A stretch of 64,000 bases of DNA from Natronorubrum texcoconense. Its GTDB lineage: Archaea > Halobacteriota > Halobacteria > Halobacteriales > Natrialbaceae. The DNA is taken from positions 45,439-109,438 of the forward strand of contig NZ_FNFE01000010.1 in NCBI RefSeq assembly GCF_900100335.1. Reading direction: 5' to 3'. Position numbers and translations under genes: made by a program. Positions 9,169 through 18,203 of this stretch are shown piece by piece. How positions within the stretch are numbered: the stretch's first letter is position 1; every line of letters begins with the position of its first letter. Below the pieces are notes generated by a model, which did no database searches, was not told where the DNA came from, and saw nothing but the letters and a program-made list of their open reading frames with translations.

Positions 9169-9990
9169 ATGTCAGACAGAATCACCACCGAAGACCCGAA
9201 CTCGAGGCCGTCCAGACGCCAGCTACTCCAGCGCATGGGTGCCGTCACTGCCGGCAGCACCGCCGTCGGGCTATCTGGCTGTCTCGCGGGACTCGGTATC
9301 GGCGCGGAGGAGTGTAACGGTCACACGATCGAGTCCGAAGCCGATCTCGAGGGTGCGGATCTGTCGGGCTGTGATCTGTCGAGTGCCGACCTCTCGAAGG
9401 CGACGCTGACGAACGCGAACCTCCGCGATGCGGATCTCAGGGAGGCGAATCTCTTTCTCGCGAATTTCGAGGGTGCGGATCTCACGGGAGCCGACCTCAG
9501 AGACGCGACGGTCTTGATCGGCGCGCTCACGAAGGCGAACATCACCGGCGTGAACCTCTCCGGTCTCGATCTCTCGAGCGCGACGCTCTCCGGCGAGGAG
9601 CTCGCCGACGTGAGCCTCGTCGACGCCGATCTCACGGGAGCCGACCTCTCGGAGGCGAATCTCGCCGGGGCCGACCTGTCGGGTGCGACGGGAGTCGATG
9701 CGGACCTCGAGGACGCCGACCTCTCCGAGGCGAACCTGTCCGGTGCGGATCTGACCGATGCAACCCTCCCGAATGCCGACCTCTCCGACGCGGACCTCTC
9801 CGATGTGAATCTGACGGACGCCATCTTCCCGACCGTCGATCTCTCGGGCGCGGACCTCACGGGAGCCGACCTGACGAGTTCGTACCCGGTCGGTGCGGAT
9901 CTCACTGACGCCGACCTCACCGGCGCAACGTGGCTCGACGGCACCGAGTGCGAGAACGCGGACTGTGGCGGCTATGTCGACCGGCTCTGA
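9169..9990 (+). CDS. Tat lipoprotein with pentapeptide repeats
   Basis: 273 residues. The signal is SRRQLLQRMG, with lipobox Cys38 (GLSGC). From about residue 55 to 255 the chain is an almost unbroken run of five-residue repeats of the form A(D/N)L(S/T)x, about 40 copies, which fold as a right-handed quadrilateral beta-helix in this family. The end has a small Cys pair (ECENADCGG). The start at 9169 places the Tat motif at the N-terminus; the longer in-frame reading from 8917 overlaps the previous gene and lacks haloarchaeal composition. Pentapeptide proteins are usually cytoplasmic, so an exported, lipid-anchored one is noteworthy. The function is unknown. Confidence 0.8.
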   Translation: MSDRITTEDPNSRPSRRQLLQRMGAVTAGSTAVGLSGCLAGLGIGAEECNGHTIESEADLEGADLSGCDLSSADLSKATLTNANLRDADLREANLFLANFEGADLTGADLRDATVLIGALTKANITGVNLSGLDLSSATLSGEELADVSLVDADLTGADLSEANLAGADLSGATGVDADLEDADLSEANLSGADLTDATLPNADLSDADLSDVNLTDAIFPTVDLSGADLTGADLTSSYPVGADLTDADLTGATWLDGTECENADCGGYVDRL

Positions 9991-10129
9991 CCGATACCGG
10001 TGGCCTCCAAACGGAGTGAGAGCCCCTCTCGAGGGGATATTCGCCACTCGAGATCCGCAGTCGACGAGTGGGGAGCAGCGACGAGCGATGACCGAAATCG
10101 AACCGCCCTCGAAATGACGGCCCAACCCA

Positions 10130-10136
10130 TTTTACC
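10130..10136 (+). promoter_or_regulatory. TATA box for zinc-ribbon protein
   Basis: TTTTACC lies ~26 nt before the ATG at 10157. Confidence 0.45.
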
Positions 10137-10156
10137 GTCTCGCGCGACGTCTACGT

Positions 10157-10354
10157 ATGCGCGGCACGTACCGATGCGACTCCTGCAACGCCCACTTCAA
10201 AGCGTCCCGAAAGCAGTGCAGCGTGTGCGGGACGGCCGGCATCGAGACGGATCGCGATCGGTGTCCGAGCTGCGGGGTGAGTTTCGACGACTCAAGCTAT
10301 CAGCAGTGCCAGCGGTGCGGATCGGACGAAGTCGAACGAATCGAAGCGGGATAG
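10157..10354 (+). CDS. Small double zinc-ribbon protein
   Basis: 65 residues with four CxxC knuckles: CDSC, CSVC, CPSC and CQRC. This is enough ligands for two zinc ribbons, or for one interleaved pair. Such mini zinc-finger proteins are abundant in haloarchaea and are generally thought to bind nucleic acid or protein partners; no specific role is known. The gene has its own TATA box and is convergent with the DUF389 gene, whose stop is 12 nt away. Confidence 0.75.
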   Translation: MRGTYRCDSCNAHFKASRKQCSVCGTAGIETDRDRCPSCGVSFDDSSYQQCQRCGSDEVERIEAG

Positions 10355-10366
10355 TCGGAAACCGGC

Positions 10367-11722
10367 TTACGTCGCGGGAGTCGCGTCGTCGGTCTCAGTA
10401 GGCCCTTCGATCTCGGCTCCGCCGGTCGTCACGAACCGAACCTGCACCTCGGTCTCGCCGGCCGTGTGCGCGTTGATCCGTTCGTCGAGGCGCTCGATCA
10501 CCTCGGCGTCGTAGACGCCGGGTGGCCCGCCGACCTCGATGATCACGGCGTCGATCTGGTGGGTGGCGTCGAGCGACGCGTCGAGCGGGAACCCGTCCTG
10601 GTGGACTTCGACCTCGACGTCGAGCAGGTGCATCTCGTCGTACGCGGCGAGCACGTCCTCGGTCTCCTCGGTGGCCGTCCCCTCGAACTCCGAGACCTGG
10701 TAGGACGAGTAGGTGATCCCCGTCAGAAACAGCGAGAGGACGAGGATGACGCAGACGAAGATGGCGGCCTGTTTGACGAACTGCCAGTTGGCCGTCGGAA
10801 CCTCGAACCCGCTGCCGGGGCGGTAGCCGATGTATCGGAGCGTCAGGAGCCCCGCGAGGTTGACCCCGAGGAGATTCACCAACACGAGCACCGTCGACCC
10901 GAGCGCGGCGACGGGCAAGCCGTAAGCGAGGGCGATGCCGGCGGCGGCCATCGGCGGGACCAGCGCCGCGGCGATCATCACGCCGACGATCGCGATCGAA
11001 AAGCCGGTCGCGAGGCTGAGGATTCCCGCGGCACCGGCCCCGAGCGCGACGGGCAACAGGAGCAGTTCCGGGGCGATTCGTTCGGCGACCTCGTCGATCT
11101 CGGTGATCTCGGCGCCGGGCGGGACGAGGAACATCGCCTGAAACAGCCACGCGACGATGGCAGCAGCGATGATACCGCCGAAGACGCCGGTGAACTGGTA
11201 GCGCATGCCCGTAAAAAACACCTCGCGATCGTTGACGACCGTGCCGATGGACGCGCTCAGCGCCGGGCCGATCAGCGGCGCGATGACCATCGAGCCGACG
11301 ACGACCGCCGGCGAGTCGAGCATGAGTCCGACGGTCGCGACGATCGCACTGATCAGCGTCATCGCCATGAACACGCTGAACGTCGGCGTCAGCTCGTCCG
11401 CCCTGGTCAGTAGCTCCTGTCGGGAGATCTGTTCTTCCTCGACGGTTTCGGTAGAATGCTCCTCCTGAAGCTGCTCGAAGTTGCGAGAGATCACCGTTTC
11501 GGCGTCCACGACGACCGTGTAGGACTCCTCGTCGATCCCCGCCTCCTGGAGCGAATCGAGGATCGGTTCGACGGCGTTCGTCGGCACCGGAAACGACACC
11601 ACGGCGTCGTACTCGCGACTGCTGCTCTCGTCGGTAACGACGTAGTCGATCCCTTCCTCGTCTAACAGGTCGAGTATCGTCTCCCGACTCCCGATCGGGA
11701 TCGTGACCTGAATGTGACGCAT
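10367..11722 (-). CDS. DUF389 / TIGR00341 family membrane protein
   Basis: 451 residues. An N-terminal soluble ACT-like region (about 1-100) precedes a hydrophobic core of 7-8 helices (about 115-345) that contains the conserved stretches GSMVIAPLIGPALSASIG and GVMIAAALVPPMAAAG. A soluble C-terminal domain follows (about 365-451). This is the DUF389 family; its transported substrate is not established. It is a single gene, convergent with the zinc-ribbon gene. Confidence 0.85.
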   Translation of the reverse strand: MRHIQVTIPIGSRETILDLLDEEGIDYVVTDESSSREYDAVVSFPVPTNAVEPILDSLQEAGIDEESYTVVVDAETVISRNFEQLQEEHSTETVEEEQISRQELLTRADELTPTFSVFMAMTLISAIVATVGLMLDSPAVVVGSMVIAPLIGPALSASIGTVVNDREVFFTGMRYQFTGVFGGIIAAAIVAWLFQAMFLVPPGAEITEIDEVAERIAPELLLLPVALGAGAAGILSLATGFSIAIVGVMIAAALVPPMAAAGIALAYGLPVAALGSTVLVLVNLLGVNLAGLLTLRYIGYRPGSGFEVPTANWQFVKQAAIFVCVILVLSLFLTGITYSSYQVSEFEGTATEETEDVLAAYDEMHLLDVEVEVHQDGFPLDASLDATHQIDAVIIEVGGPPGVYDAEVIERLDERINAHTAGETEVQVRFVTTGGAEIEGPTETDDATPAT

Positions 11723-11835
11723 TTCGTAGGCCTAGTCGCTCGGCGCGAAAATCCCTGGGTCGGAAACTGCATGGCTTCAATGTGGGACGGCGGACTCCGC
11801 GGCGGTGCTGTCGCTTCGGTCGACTGACTGCACAC

Positions 11836-12762
11836 TCACGCGTCCGGATACGAAATCTCGAGTTCGTCGCCGTCCTCCGGGAGGAACACCTCGCCGTCGA
11901 ACACCTCGCGGGCCTGCTCGAGGTGGTCCCCGACGTGGCCCGCGTACCGGGAGGAGAGATGCATCAGGGCGAGCCGGTCCGCCCCCGCTCGATTCGCGAT
12001 TTCGGCGGCCTGTCGGGCCGTCGAGTGAGCCGTCTTCGCGGCCCGGTCGGCCCGGTCGTCGGCGAACGTCGCGTCGTGGATCAACAGGTCGGGCTCGTCC
12101 GCGACCTCGATCGTCGCCGTCGTCGGTCGCGTGTCGCCGGTGTAGACGATCGAGCGACCGGGGCGAGGCTCGCCGACGACCTGGTCGGGGTCGACGACGG
12201 TGCCGTCCTCGAGTTCGACGGACTCGCCGGCGTGGAGCTTCGAGAACTTCGGCCCGACCGGAACGCCCAATTCCTCGGCGCGGTCGCGGTCGAAGCGGCC
12301 CTTGCGGTCGTCCTCAACGAGGGCGTAGCCGACCGACCGGGCGTCGTGGTCGGTCTCGAACGCGCGGACCTCGTACTCGTCGGCGCGGTAGGCGACGTCG
12401 CCGTCGCCCACCTCGTTGATCCGCACCGGGAACGAGGGTCGGTTGCCGAGCGCGTTCACCAGCGACTTCAGCTGACGGCGCGTGCCGTGGGGCGCGTGAA
12501 TCGCCAGCGGCTCCTCGCGGTCGTTGAACGCCATCGTCTGGAGCAGGCCGGGAATCCCGAGGACGTGATCACCGTGGAGGTGCGTGACGAACAGCTGCGA
12601 GATCGAGAATCCGGTGCCGAATCGCATCAGTTGGCGCTGGGTTCCCTCGCCGGCGTCGAACAGCAACTGCTCGCCCTCGCGAGCGACGAAGATACCGCTC
12701 GGGTTTCGCTCCGTCGTCGGAATCGCCCCGGCCGTCCCCAGAAACGTCACGCGCAGTGGCAT
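11836..12762 (-). CDS. rnz: Ribonuclease Z (tRNA 3' processing)
   Basis: 308 residues from the ATG at 12762 (MPLRVTFLGTAGAIPT). It has the metallo-beta-lactamase fold with the zinc-binding THLHGDHVLG motif, a downstream GDTRPT aspartate and the final HLSSRY histidine. The PxKxxxLxxGE-like segment (VGPKFSKLHAGESVEL) is typical of RNase Z. It cuts precursor tRNAs after the discriminator base to release the 3' trailer. Its length is normal for the short (ElaC-type) form. An upstream in-frame extension to 12846 has no family match and is rejected as the start. Confidence 0.93.
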   Translation of the reverse strand: MPLRVTFLGTAGAIPTTERNPSGIFVAREGEQLLFDAGEGTQRQLMRFGTGFSISQLFVTHLHGDHVLGIPGLLQTMAFNDREEPLAIHAPHGTRRQLKSLVNALGNRPSFPVRINEVGDGDVAYRADEYEVRAFETDHDARSVGYALVEDDRKGRFDRDRAEELGVPVGPKFSKLHAGESVELEDGTVVDPDQVVGEPRPGRSIVYTGDTRPTTATIEVADEPDLLIHDATFADDRADRAAKTAHSTARQAAEIANRAGADRLALMHLSSRYAGHVGDHLEQAREVFDGEVFLPEDGDELEISYPDA

Positions 12763-12962
12763 CGATTGCTGTTCGGTCCGGCAGGAGTATACGGGCTTCG
12801 GATCGTATCGATATCGAACTGCGCGACTGTTTTCAACGAGTTGCAATTACCGAAACGAGCGAATCACCTCGACGTTTTACATCGATGGACCGTGAAACGA
12901 CTCGTAATGGCGACCGAGTTCGACCGGGAATCGTTCCGCGACAGCCACTACAGGAAGCCCCT

Positions 12963-14084
12963 ATGAGCGCCAAATCGACACTGGGAACCATCAAACGCGT
13001 CGGCGCGATCCTGATCGCGATCGCGATCGTACTCGCCGCGGGAATCGTCGTCGGGCAGGCCCCCGCCATCTTCGGCGTCGAGGACGACCCCGAAGCATCG
13101 ATCGAGTTCGAAGACCAGCAAGGCGACGGCGAAAGCGTCGTGATCGGTGAAGTCACCCTCTCGGACGGTGGTTTCGTCGTTCTCACCGACGGCGGTGACG
13201 AGCCGCTCGCCGTCTCCGACTACCTCGAGTCGGGCACGCACGAGAACGTGACGATCGAGCGCGCGGAGGACGCCGAGGAGGACCTCGTCGGCCAGCTCAC
13301 CGCGACGGTTCATCAGGATACGACCGGCGACGGCTACGCCTACGAGGAGACCGAGGGCCAAGAGGATCGACCCTACCTCGAGGACGGCTTCCCCGTCTCG
13401 GACACGGCGTCGGTGACGACGACCGTGGACGACGACGCGCTGTCGGACTCGTTCACCGTCGACTCGATCGACGCCCCCGCCGCGGCGACCACGAACGAGA
13501 CGATCGAGATCACCGCCGAGATCACCAACCCGACGGAGCTCCAGACCCAACAGAACGTCGAGTTCCGCCTCGGCGGCACCGTCCTCGAGCAACAGGTGCT
13601 CGAACTGGACGGCGACGAGACCCGCGAGGTGACCTTCCAGATCGACACGGTCGGCGCGCCACCGGGTGAGCAGCCGATCGGTGTCTACACCGACGCCGAC
13701 GGCGCCGTCACGACCATCGCCCTCGAGTTCCACACCGATCCCGCGGTCGAGGTGGTTGACGCGAGCGAGGAGAACGTCACGACCGACGTCGCGATCCCCG
13801 TCGACGGCTTCGTCGGCATCGAAGCCGAGGACGGCGGTCTCATCGGGACGAGCGACGAACTCGACCCCGGCGAACACAGCAACGTCACGGTCGAGTTCGA
13901 CGAGGACGTCGAGGTCGACGACGACGAGGAGCTCACCGCAGCCCTCTACGAGGGCGAACCGGACGACGACGAGCCGACGCCGTTCGAGGACGAGGACGGC
14001 GAGCCCGTCGAAACGACGTTCACGATCGCGGACGTCGCCGAACAGGAGGACGCCGAGGACGAAGAGAGCGAGACCGACGCGTAG
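12963..14084 (+). CDS. Membrane-anchored surface protein with two DUF7282-like domains
   Basis: 373 residues from ATG 12963. An N-terminal hydrophobic helix (about 12-32) acts as signal or anchor. Two similar domains (about 45-140 and 270-355) share the pattern GFVVLTDGG...SGTHENVTIE and GFVGIEAEDGG...PGEHSNVTVE; I relate these to the haloarchaeal DUF7282 domain. Between them a beta-rich CARDB-like segment (about 155-260) is present (ETIEITAEITNPTELQTQQ). The C-terminus is very acidic. It is probably an extracytoplasmic structural or adhesive protein. No C-terminal PGF anchor is visible. Confidence 0.65.
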   Translation: MSAKSTLGTIKRVGAILIAIAIVLAAGIVVGQAPAIFGVEDDPEASIEFEDQQGDGESVVIGEVTLSDGGFVVLTDGGDEPLAVSDYLESGTHENVTIERAEDAEEDLVGQLTATVHQDTTGDGYAYEETEGQEDRPYLEDGFPVSDTASVTTTVDDDALSDSFTVDSIDAPAAATTNETIEITAEITNPTELQTQQNVEFRLGGTVLEQQVLELDGDETREVTFQIDTVGAPPGEQPIGVYTDADGAVTTIALEFHTDPAVEVVDASEENVTTDVAIPVDGFVGIEAEDGGLIGTSDELDPGEHSNVTVEFDEDVEVDDDEELTAALYEGEPDDDEPTPFEDEDGEPVETTFTIADVAEQEDAEDEESETDA

Positions 14085-14217
14085 CGCACGACAATGCGAT
14101 ACCGTCGGCTGCAACTGTACGAGCATTCAACGAGACGATCCGTCGAATGCACCGCACGGCTTGCAGCCGACAGTACAACCGACCGATTCTTACCCGCCCC
14201 GTCCCTACCGACTGGCG

Positions 14218-15222
14218 ATGGACGCGCCGCTGTGGACCGACACCCACGCCCCCGAGCTGGCCGAGTTGCCACAGGACGACGCTCGAGAGTACCTCGAGCG
14301 CGCCGTCGACGAGCCGATCAACCTCCTCCTACAGGGCCCGCCCGGCAGCGGGAAGACGGCGGCGGCGCGCGCACTCGCCCGCGAAGCGCACGCGGACCCG
14401 GACAACGACCTCATCGAGATCAACGTCGCCGACTTCTTCGGCCGGACGAAAACCGAGATCAAGAACGATCCCCGCTTCGAGCAGTTCCTCGTCGGCCGCT
14501 CCTCGCTGTCCAAACGGGACATGATCAACCACGTCCTCAAGGAGTCGGCGAGCTACGCCTCCGTTTCCGGCGAGTACAAGACGATCCTGCTGGACAACGC
14601 CGAAGACGTCCGCGAGGACTTCCAGCAGGCGCTGCGTCGGATCATGGAGCAACACCACCGGACGACGCAGTTTATCATCGCGACCCGCCAGCCCACGAAG
14701 CTCATCCCGCCGATCCGCTCGCGGTGTTTTCCCGTCTCCTTCCGAGCGCCCTCGAGTCCCGAGATCGTGACGGTGCTCGAGCGAATCGTCGAACGGGAGG
14801 GCGTCGAGTACGAGTCGGACGGACTCGAGTTCGTCGCGGGCTACGCGAACGGCAACCTCCGGCAGGCCATTCTGGCCGCCCAGACGACCGTCGAGGACGA
14901 GGGCGAGCTGACGATGCAGGCGGCCTACGAGACGATCGGCGAGGTCGGGCTCGAGGACGAGATCGAGGCGATGCTCGACGACGCCGAAGCGGGGGCGTTC
15001 ACGGACGCCCGCAAGGCGCTGGACGATCTGCTCGTCGACGAGGGGCTCGACGGCGAGGAGGTCATCGACTCGATTCTCGGCGTCGCTCGCAAACGGTATC
15101 AGGGCGAGAAACTGGCCCGGATACACCGACTGGCGGCCGACATCGAGTTCGAAATGCACGAGGGCTCGAGCGATCGAATTCACGTCTCGCATCTGTTGGC
15201 CGAGCTGGGACGGAACGCCTGA
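14218..15222 (+). CDS. rfcC: Replication factor C small subunit 2 (clamp loader)
   Basis: 334 residues. The AAA+ core has Walker A GPPGSGKT (40-47) and the SRC arginine-finger motif (168-170, IRSRCFP), and the C-terminal helical RFC collar is present. The Walker B position reads LLDNAED, with Asn127 where active subunits have Glu, and the sensor 1 Asn is replaced (ATRQ). Haloarchaea have an RfcA/RfcC/RfcB set; this matches the divergent second small subunit, RfcC, which together with RfcA and the large subunit loads PCNA. The canonical RfcA is 29 kb away in this window. Confidence 0.85.
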   Translation: MDAPLWTDTHAPELAELPQDDAREYLERAVDEPINLLLQGPPGSGKTAAARALAREAHADPDNDLIEINVADFFGRTKTEIKNDPRFEQFLVGRSSLSKRDMINHVLKESASYASVSGEYKTILLDNAEDVREDFQQALRRIMEQHHRTTQFIIATRQPTKLIPPIRSRCFPVSFRAPSSPEIVTVLERIVEREGVEYESDGLEFVAGYANGNLRQAILAAQTTVEDEGELTMQAAYETIGEVGLEDEIEAMLDDAEAGAFTDARKALDDLLVDEGLDGEEVIDSILGVARKRYQGEKLARIHRLAADIEFEMHEGSSDRIHVSHLLAELGRNA

Positions 15223-15397
15223 GCGACCGTACCCTCGTCGTAACGAGTGTCGGATCGGCGACCGCAGCTCGACGACACGTAAGATCACAGCGGGAAATTA
15301 GCGGGGTTGAAACCACGCAAATCGGTCGGAATCCGTACGCTGCAACGGTTTATTTATCGTATAGTAATCAACAACAGCGTGCTACGATCGGATACGG

Positions 15398-15790
15398 ATG
15401 AACGACTCGTTCGACACGCTGTACGGGGCGCTGAACCGACTCGACGAGGTAACCGATCCGATCTACCTCGACGAGGAGGAAGAGGAGCACTTCGACGCGT
15501 GTCTGTACGCACTGGACAAGATGGCTGAAGCAGCCATGGAAGCGGACGCGCTCGGCGAAGCACACCGGCACCAACAACTCCGACTCGAGATGGCGGACGC
15601 ACGGCAACGGGGTGAAACCGTGGAGATTCGACGCTCCGATGCGCTCCGACTATCGGTCGCGCTCCGCCGGTACCGCGAACGACTTCGCGACCGCGGGTAC
15701 GTAGTCAGCGGCGCGGTCCTCGAACGAACCGTGCACGTCATCGACGAGAAACTCGAGGAGACGACCACCGGGACGACGAACGAGCGTTGA
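15398..15790 (+). CDS. Conserved haloarchaeal hypothetical protein
   Basis: 130 residues, soluble and largely helical. It is acidic at the start (LDEEEEEHFDACLYAL) and basic in the middle (RRSDALRLSVALRRYRERLRDRG). A TATA-like TTTATTTATCG lies ~45 nt upstream (15350). No known motif is recognised; a regulatory or DNA-binding role is possible but unsupported. Confidence 0.65.
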   Translation: MNDSFDTLYGALNRLDEVTDPIYLDEEEEEHFDACLYALDKMAEAAMEADALGEAHRHQQLRLEMADARQRGETVEIRRSDALRLSVALRRYRERLRDRGYVVSGAVLERTVHVIDEKLEETTTGTTNER

Positions 15791-15942
15791 CGGATCGTTC
15801 GACCGTACCGGTGCATCCAACGGAAGGAGTCGAGTGACAGACACGAATCAGCGGAGAGAGTCGAGTCAGCGACGGAAGTTCCCAGAGTGAGACGTGCGGT
15901 TCAGTGCGTGTTTTCTTCACCCCCTCGTGCGAAGAGGGTCGT

Positions 15943-16386
15943 ATGCCGACCGTCCTCGAGACGCACATCCAGAACCGATTCCGCGTCCAGCCGAACCACG
16001 CGAACAACAACGACACGCTCCACGGCGGCAACCTCATGAAATGGTTAGACGAGGTCGGGGCGATGTCGGCGATGCGCTTCGCCGGCGAGACCTGCGTCAC
16101 CGCCCGCGTCAACGAACTCGACTTCGAGCGACCGATCGGGATCGGCGACACCGCGCTGGTCGAGGCCTTCGTCTACGACGTGGGTCGGACGAGTGTCCAC
16201 GTCGGCTTGCGGGCGTGGCGCGAGGAGCCGAGAAGCGGCGAGACCGAACGGACGACCGAATCCTCGTTCACCTTCGTCGCCATCGACGAAGACGGCTCCA
16301 CGGTCCCCGTACCGGAGCTTCGGGTCGACTCCGAACGAGGCCGGGAGCTCCGGGAGCGAATGCTCGACGTCGAAGACGGTACGTAG
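15943..16386 (+). CDS. Acyl-CoA thioesterase, hotdog fold
   Basis: 147 residues from ATG 15943. It is a single hotdog domain of the YciA/BACH type: PNHANNNDTLHGGNLMKWLDEVGAM places the catalytic Asn/Asp-Gly-Gly region, followed by CVTARVNELDFERPI and the strand GRTSVHVGLRAW. It hydrolyses acyl-CoA to the free acid and CoA; the chain-length preference is unknown. It stands alone upstream of a convergent CNNM-type gene. Confidence 0.85.
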   Translation: MPTVLETHIQNRFRVQPNHANNNDTLHGGNLMKWLDEVGAMSAMRFAGETCVTARVNELDFERPIGIGDTALVEAFVYDVGRTSVHVGLRAWREEPRSGETERTTESSFTFVAIDEDGSTVPVPELRVDSERGRELRERMLDVEDGT

Positions 16387-16413
16387 TACGACGGGACAGT
16401 CGAAAGGCTGCGA

Positions 16414-17823
16414 TCAGTCCCGCGCTACCGACTCCTCGTCCGCCTCCGTCGGTTCCTCGTCCCCGTTTTCGTCTTCCGGCTCGGGCGGCTGCTCGAGTTT
16501 CCGCAGTCGCGCCATCATGATACGGGTGTTCTCGACGTCCTCAACGGTGATGCGAACGCCGTCGTAGGTGATCTCCTCGCCCTCCTCGACGAGTCGGCCC
16601 GCGCGGTTGAAGATGAAGCCGGCGATGGTCTCGAACTCCTCGCCCTCCGGCAGATCGATGTCGAGAGCCTCGTTGACGTCCTCGATGTTGACCTCCCCGC
16701 GGACGATGACGGTCCGCTCGTCGACCTCCTCGATCGGCTCGTCCTCGCCCGTTTTGAGGATTTCGCCGACGATCTCCTCGATCATGTCCTCGACGGTCAC
16801 CAGCCCCTCGGTGGTGCCGAACTCGTCGATGACGATCGCCATGTGCATCCGGTTTTCGCGCATCTCCGTCAGCAGTTCGTCGACGTTCTTCGATTCGGGA
16901 ACGTGGAGCGTCGGCTGGATGAGATCGTCGAGTTCCAGATCCTCGGCCTCGGTCTCGCCGTAGTTGAGATCGCGCACGAGGTCGCGGATGTGGACGACGC
17001 CCTGTACGTTGTCGAGACTGCCTTCGTAGACCGGGATGCGCGCGTGGCCGCTCTGGATACAGGTCTCGATGGCCTCGTCGATGCTCGCGTCTTTCGGAAC
17101 CGCCGTCATGTCGAGTCGCGGCGTCATGACCTCCTTGACGATGGTGTTGTTGAAGCGGAAAATCCGCGTGAGCATCTCGTGTTCTTCCTCCGCTAAGACC
17201 CCCTCGCGCTCGCCCGACTCGATCATCTCCTGGATCTCGTCGCGGGTGACGTAGGGTGACTCGATTGCGCCCGTCGACCCCGTCAGCTTGTTCACCTGTC
17301 GAGTGAGGTAATCGAAGAGGATGATGAGCGGAAACAGCAGATACTCCGTGGCTTTCAGCGGCTTGGAGATGCGAATCGCCCACGATTCGGTGTTCTCGAC
17401 CGCGTAGGATTTGGGCACGCTCTCACCGAACAGCAAGACGAGGGCGGTGATCCCGAAGGTGGCCAGCAACACGCCGACCAGGCCGCCGAAGTAGATGGAG
17501 AGGATCGCCGTCGCGATCGAGGACATCGCGATGTTGACGATGTTGTTGCCGACGAGAATCGTCACGAGGAGTCGGTGTGGATCGTCCTTGAGGGCCTTGA
17601 CGAGCTCCGCTCCCGGAACCTCGTCTTCGACCATTCCCTCGAGGCGGTGTTTCGGCAGGTTGAACATCGCGATCTCCGAAGAGGAGAAAAATCCCGAAAG
17701 CAGGATGAGGACAACGACAGCGAGCGTGCCGAGAATCGCCACGGTCGACTGTTCGAACGCGAGATCCACGATGGGTACGTCGTAGGCAGCAAACACGACC
17801 TCGAGCAGCGGAGACAACGCCAT
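16414..17823 (-). CDS. CNNM/CorC-type ion transporter (DUF21-CBS-CorC)
   Basis: 469 residues in the usual domain order: DUF21 membrane domain with about four helices (25-200, containing SGFFSSSEIAMFNL and FGESVPKSYA), a CBS pair (about 215-335, VMTPRLDMTAVPKD and HMAIVIDEFGTTEGLVT), and a C-terminal CorC_HlyC domain (about 350-430, EEFETIAGFIFNRAGRL). Proteins of this family export Mg2+ or Na+ coupled ions and sense nucleotides through CBS. The acidic tail (DENGDEEPTEADEE) is a haloarchaeal addition. It is divergent from the glutaredoxin gene. Confidence 0.88.
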   Translation of the reverse strand: MALSPLLEVVFAAYDVPIVDLAFEQSTVAILGTLAVVVLILLSGFFSSSEIAMFNLPKHRLEGMVEDEVPGAELVKALKDDPHRLLVTILVGNNIVNIAMSSIATAILSIYFGGLVGVLLATFGITALVLLFGESVPKSYAVENTESWAIRISKPLKATEYLLFPLIILFDYLTRQVNKLTGSTGAIESPYVTRDEIQEMIESGEREGVLAEEEHEMLTRIFRFNNTIVKEVMTPRLDMTAVPKDASIDEAIETCIQSGHARIPVYEGSLDNVQGVVHIRDLVRDLNYGETEAEDLELDDLIQPTLHVPESKNVDELLTEMRENRMHMAIVIDEFGTTEGLVTVEDMIEEIVGEILKTGEDEPIEEVDERTVIVRGEVNIEDVNEALDIDLPEGEEFETIAGFIFNRAGRLVEEGEEITYDGVRITVEDVENTRIMMARLRKLEQPPEPEDENGDEEPTEADEESVARD

Positions 17824-17924
17824 TGATGTCGTTCATAATAGCTGGATCGGTTAACCGTTTACCATTTATGGCCTGGTTCGCCGGCGACGACACGTTTACC
17901 CACTCGTTTCCCCAACGAACGGCT

Positions 17925-18203
17925 ATGGGAGCAGCCACCAGTGCAGACGGCGAGGCGCCGATCACGTTCTACCGCCTGCAGGCGTGTCCGTACTGTGAAC
18001 GCGTCGCTCGACTGCTCGAGGCGTACGATCTCGACTACCGCTCGCGGTTCGTCGAACCGCTCCACTCGCGGCGAGACGTCGTCAAGCGCGTCGCCGGTGT
18101 CCGCACCGTCCCCGTCGTGGTCGACGAGACCACCGGCGTGACGATGGCAGAGAGCGCGAACATCGTCGACTACCTCGAGTCGACCTACGGAGGCGAGAAC
18201 TAA
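17925..18203 (+). CDS. Glutaredoxin-like / GST N-terminal domain protein
   Basis: 92 residues from ATG 17925. It is a thioredoxin fold with the active-site dithiol CPYC (21-24), cis-Pro motif TVPVVVD and the AESANIVDYLE end helix typical of glutaredoxins and GST N-domains. It probably reduces disulfides or mixed thiols in the cytoplasm, with gamma-glutamylcysteine as the likely haloarchaeal thiol (family knowledge). Its stop overlaps the start of the next gene by one base (TAATG), so the two are translationally coupled and probably act together. Confidence 0.82.
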   Translation: MGAATSADGEAPITFYRLQACPYCERVARLLEAYDLDYRSRFVEPLHSRRDVVKRVAGVRTVPVVVDETTGVTMAESANIVDYLESTYGGEN

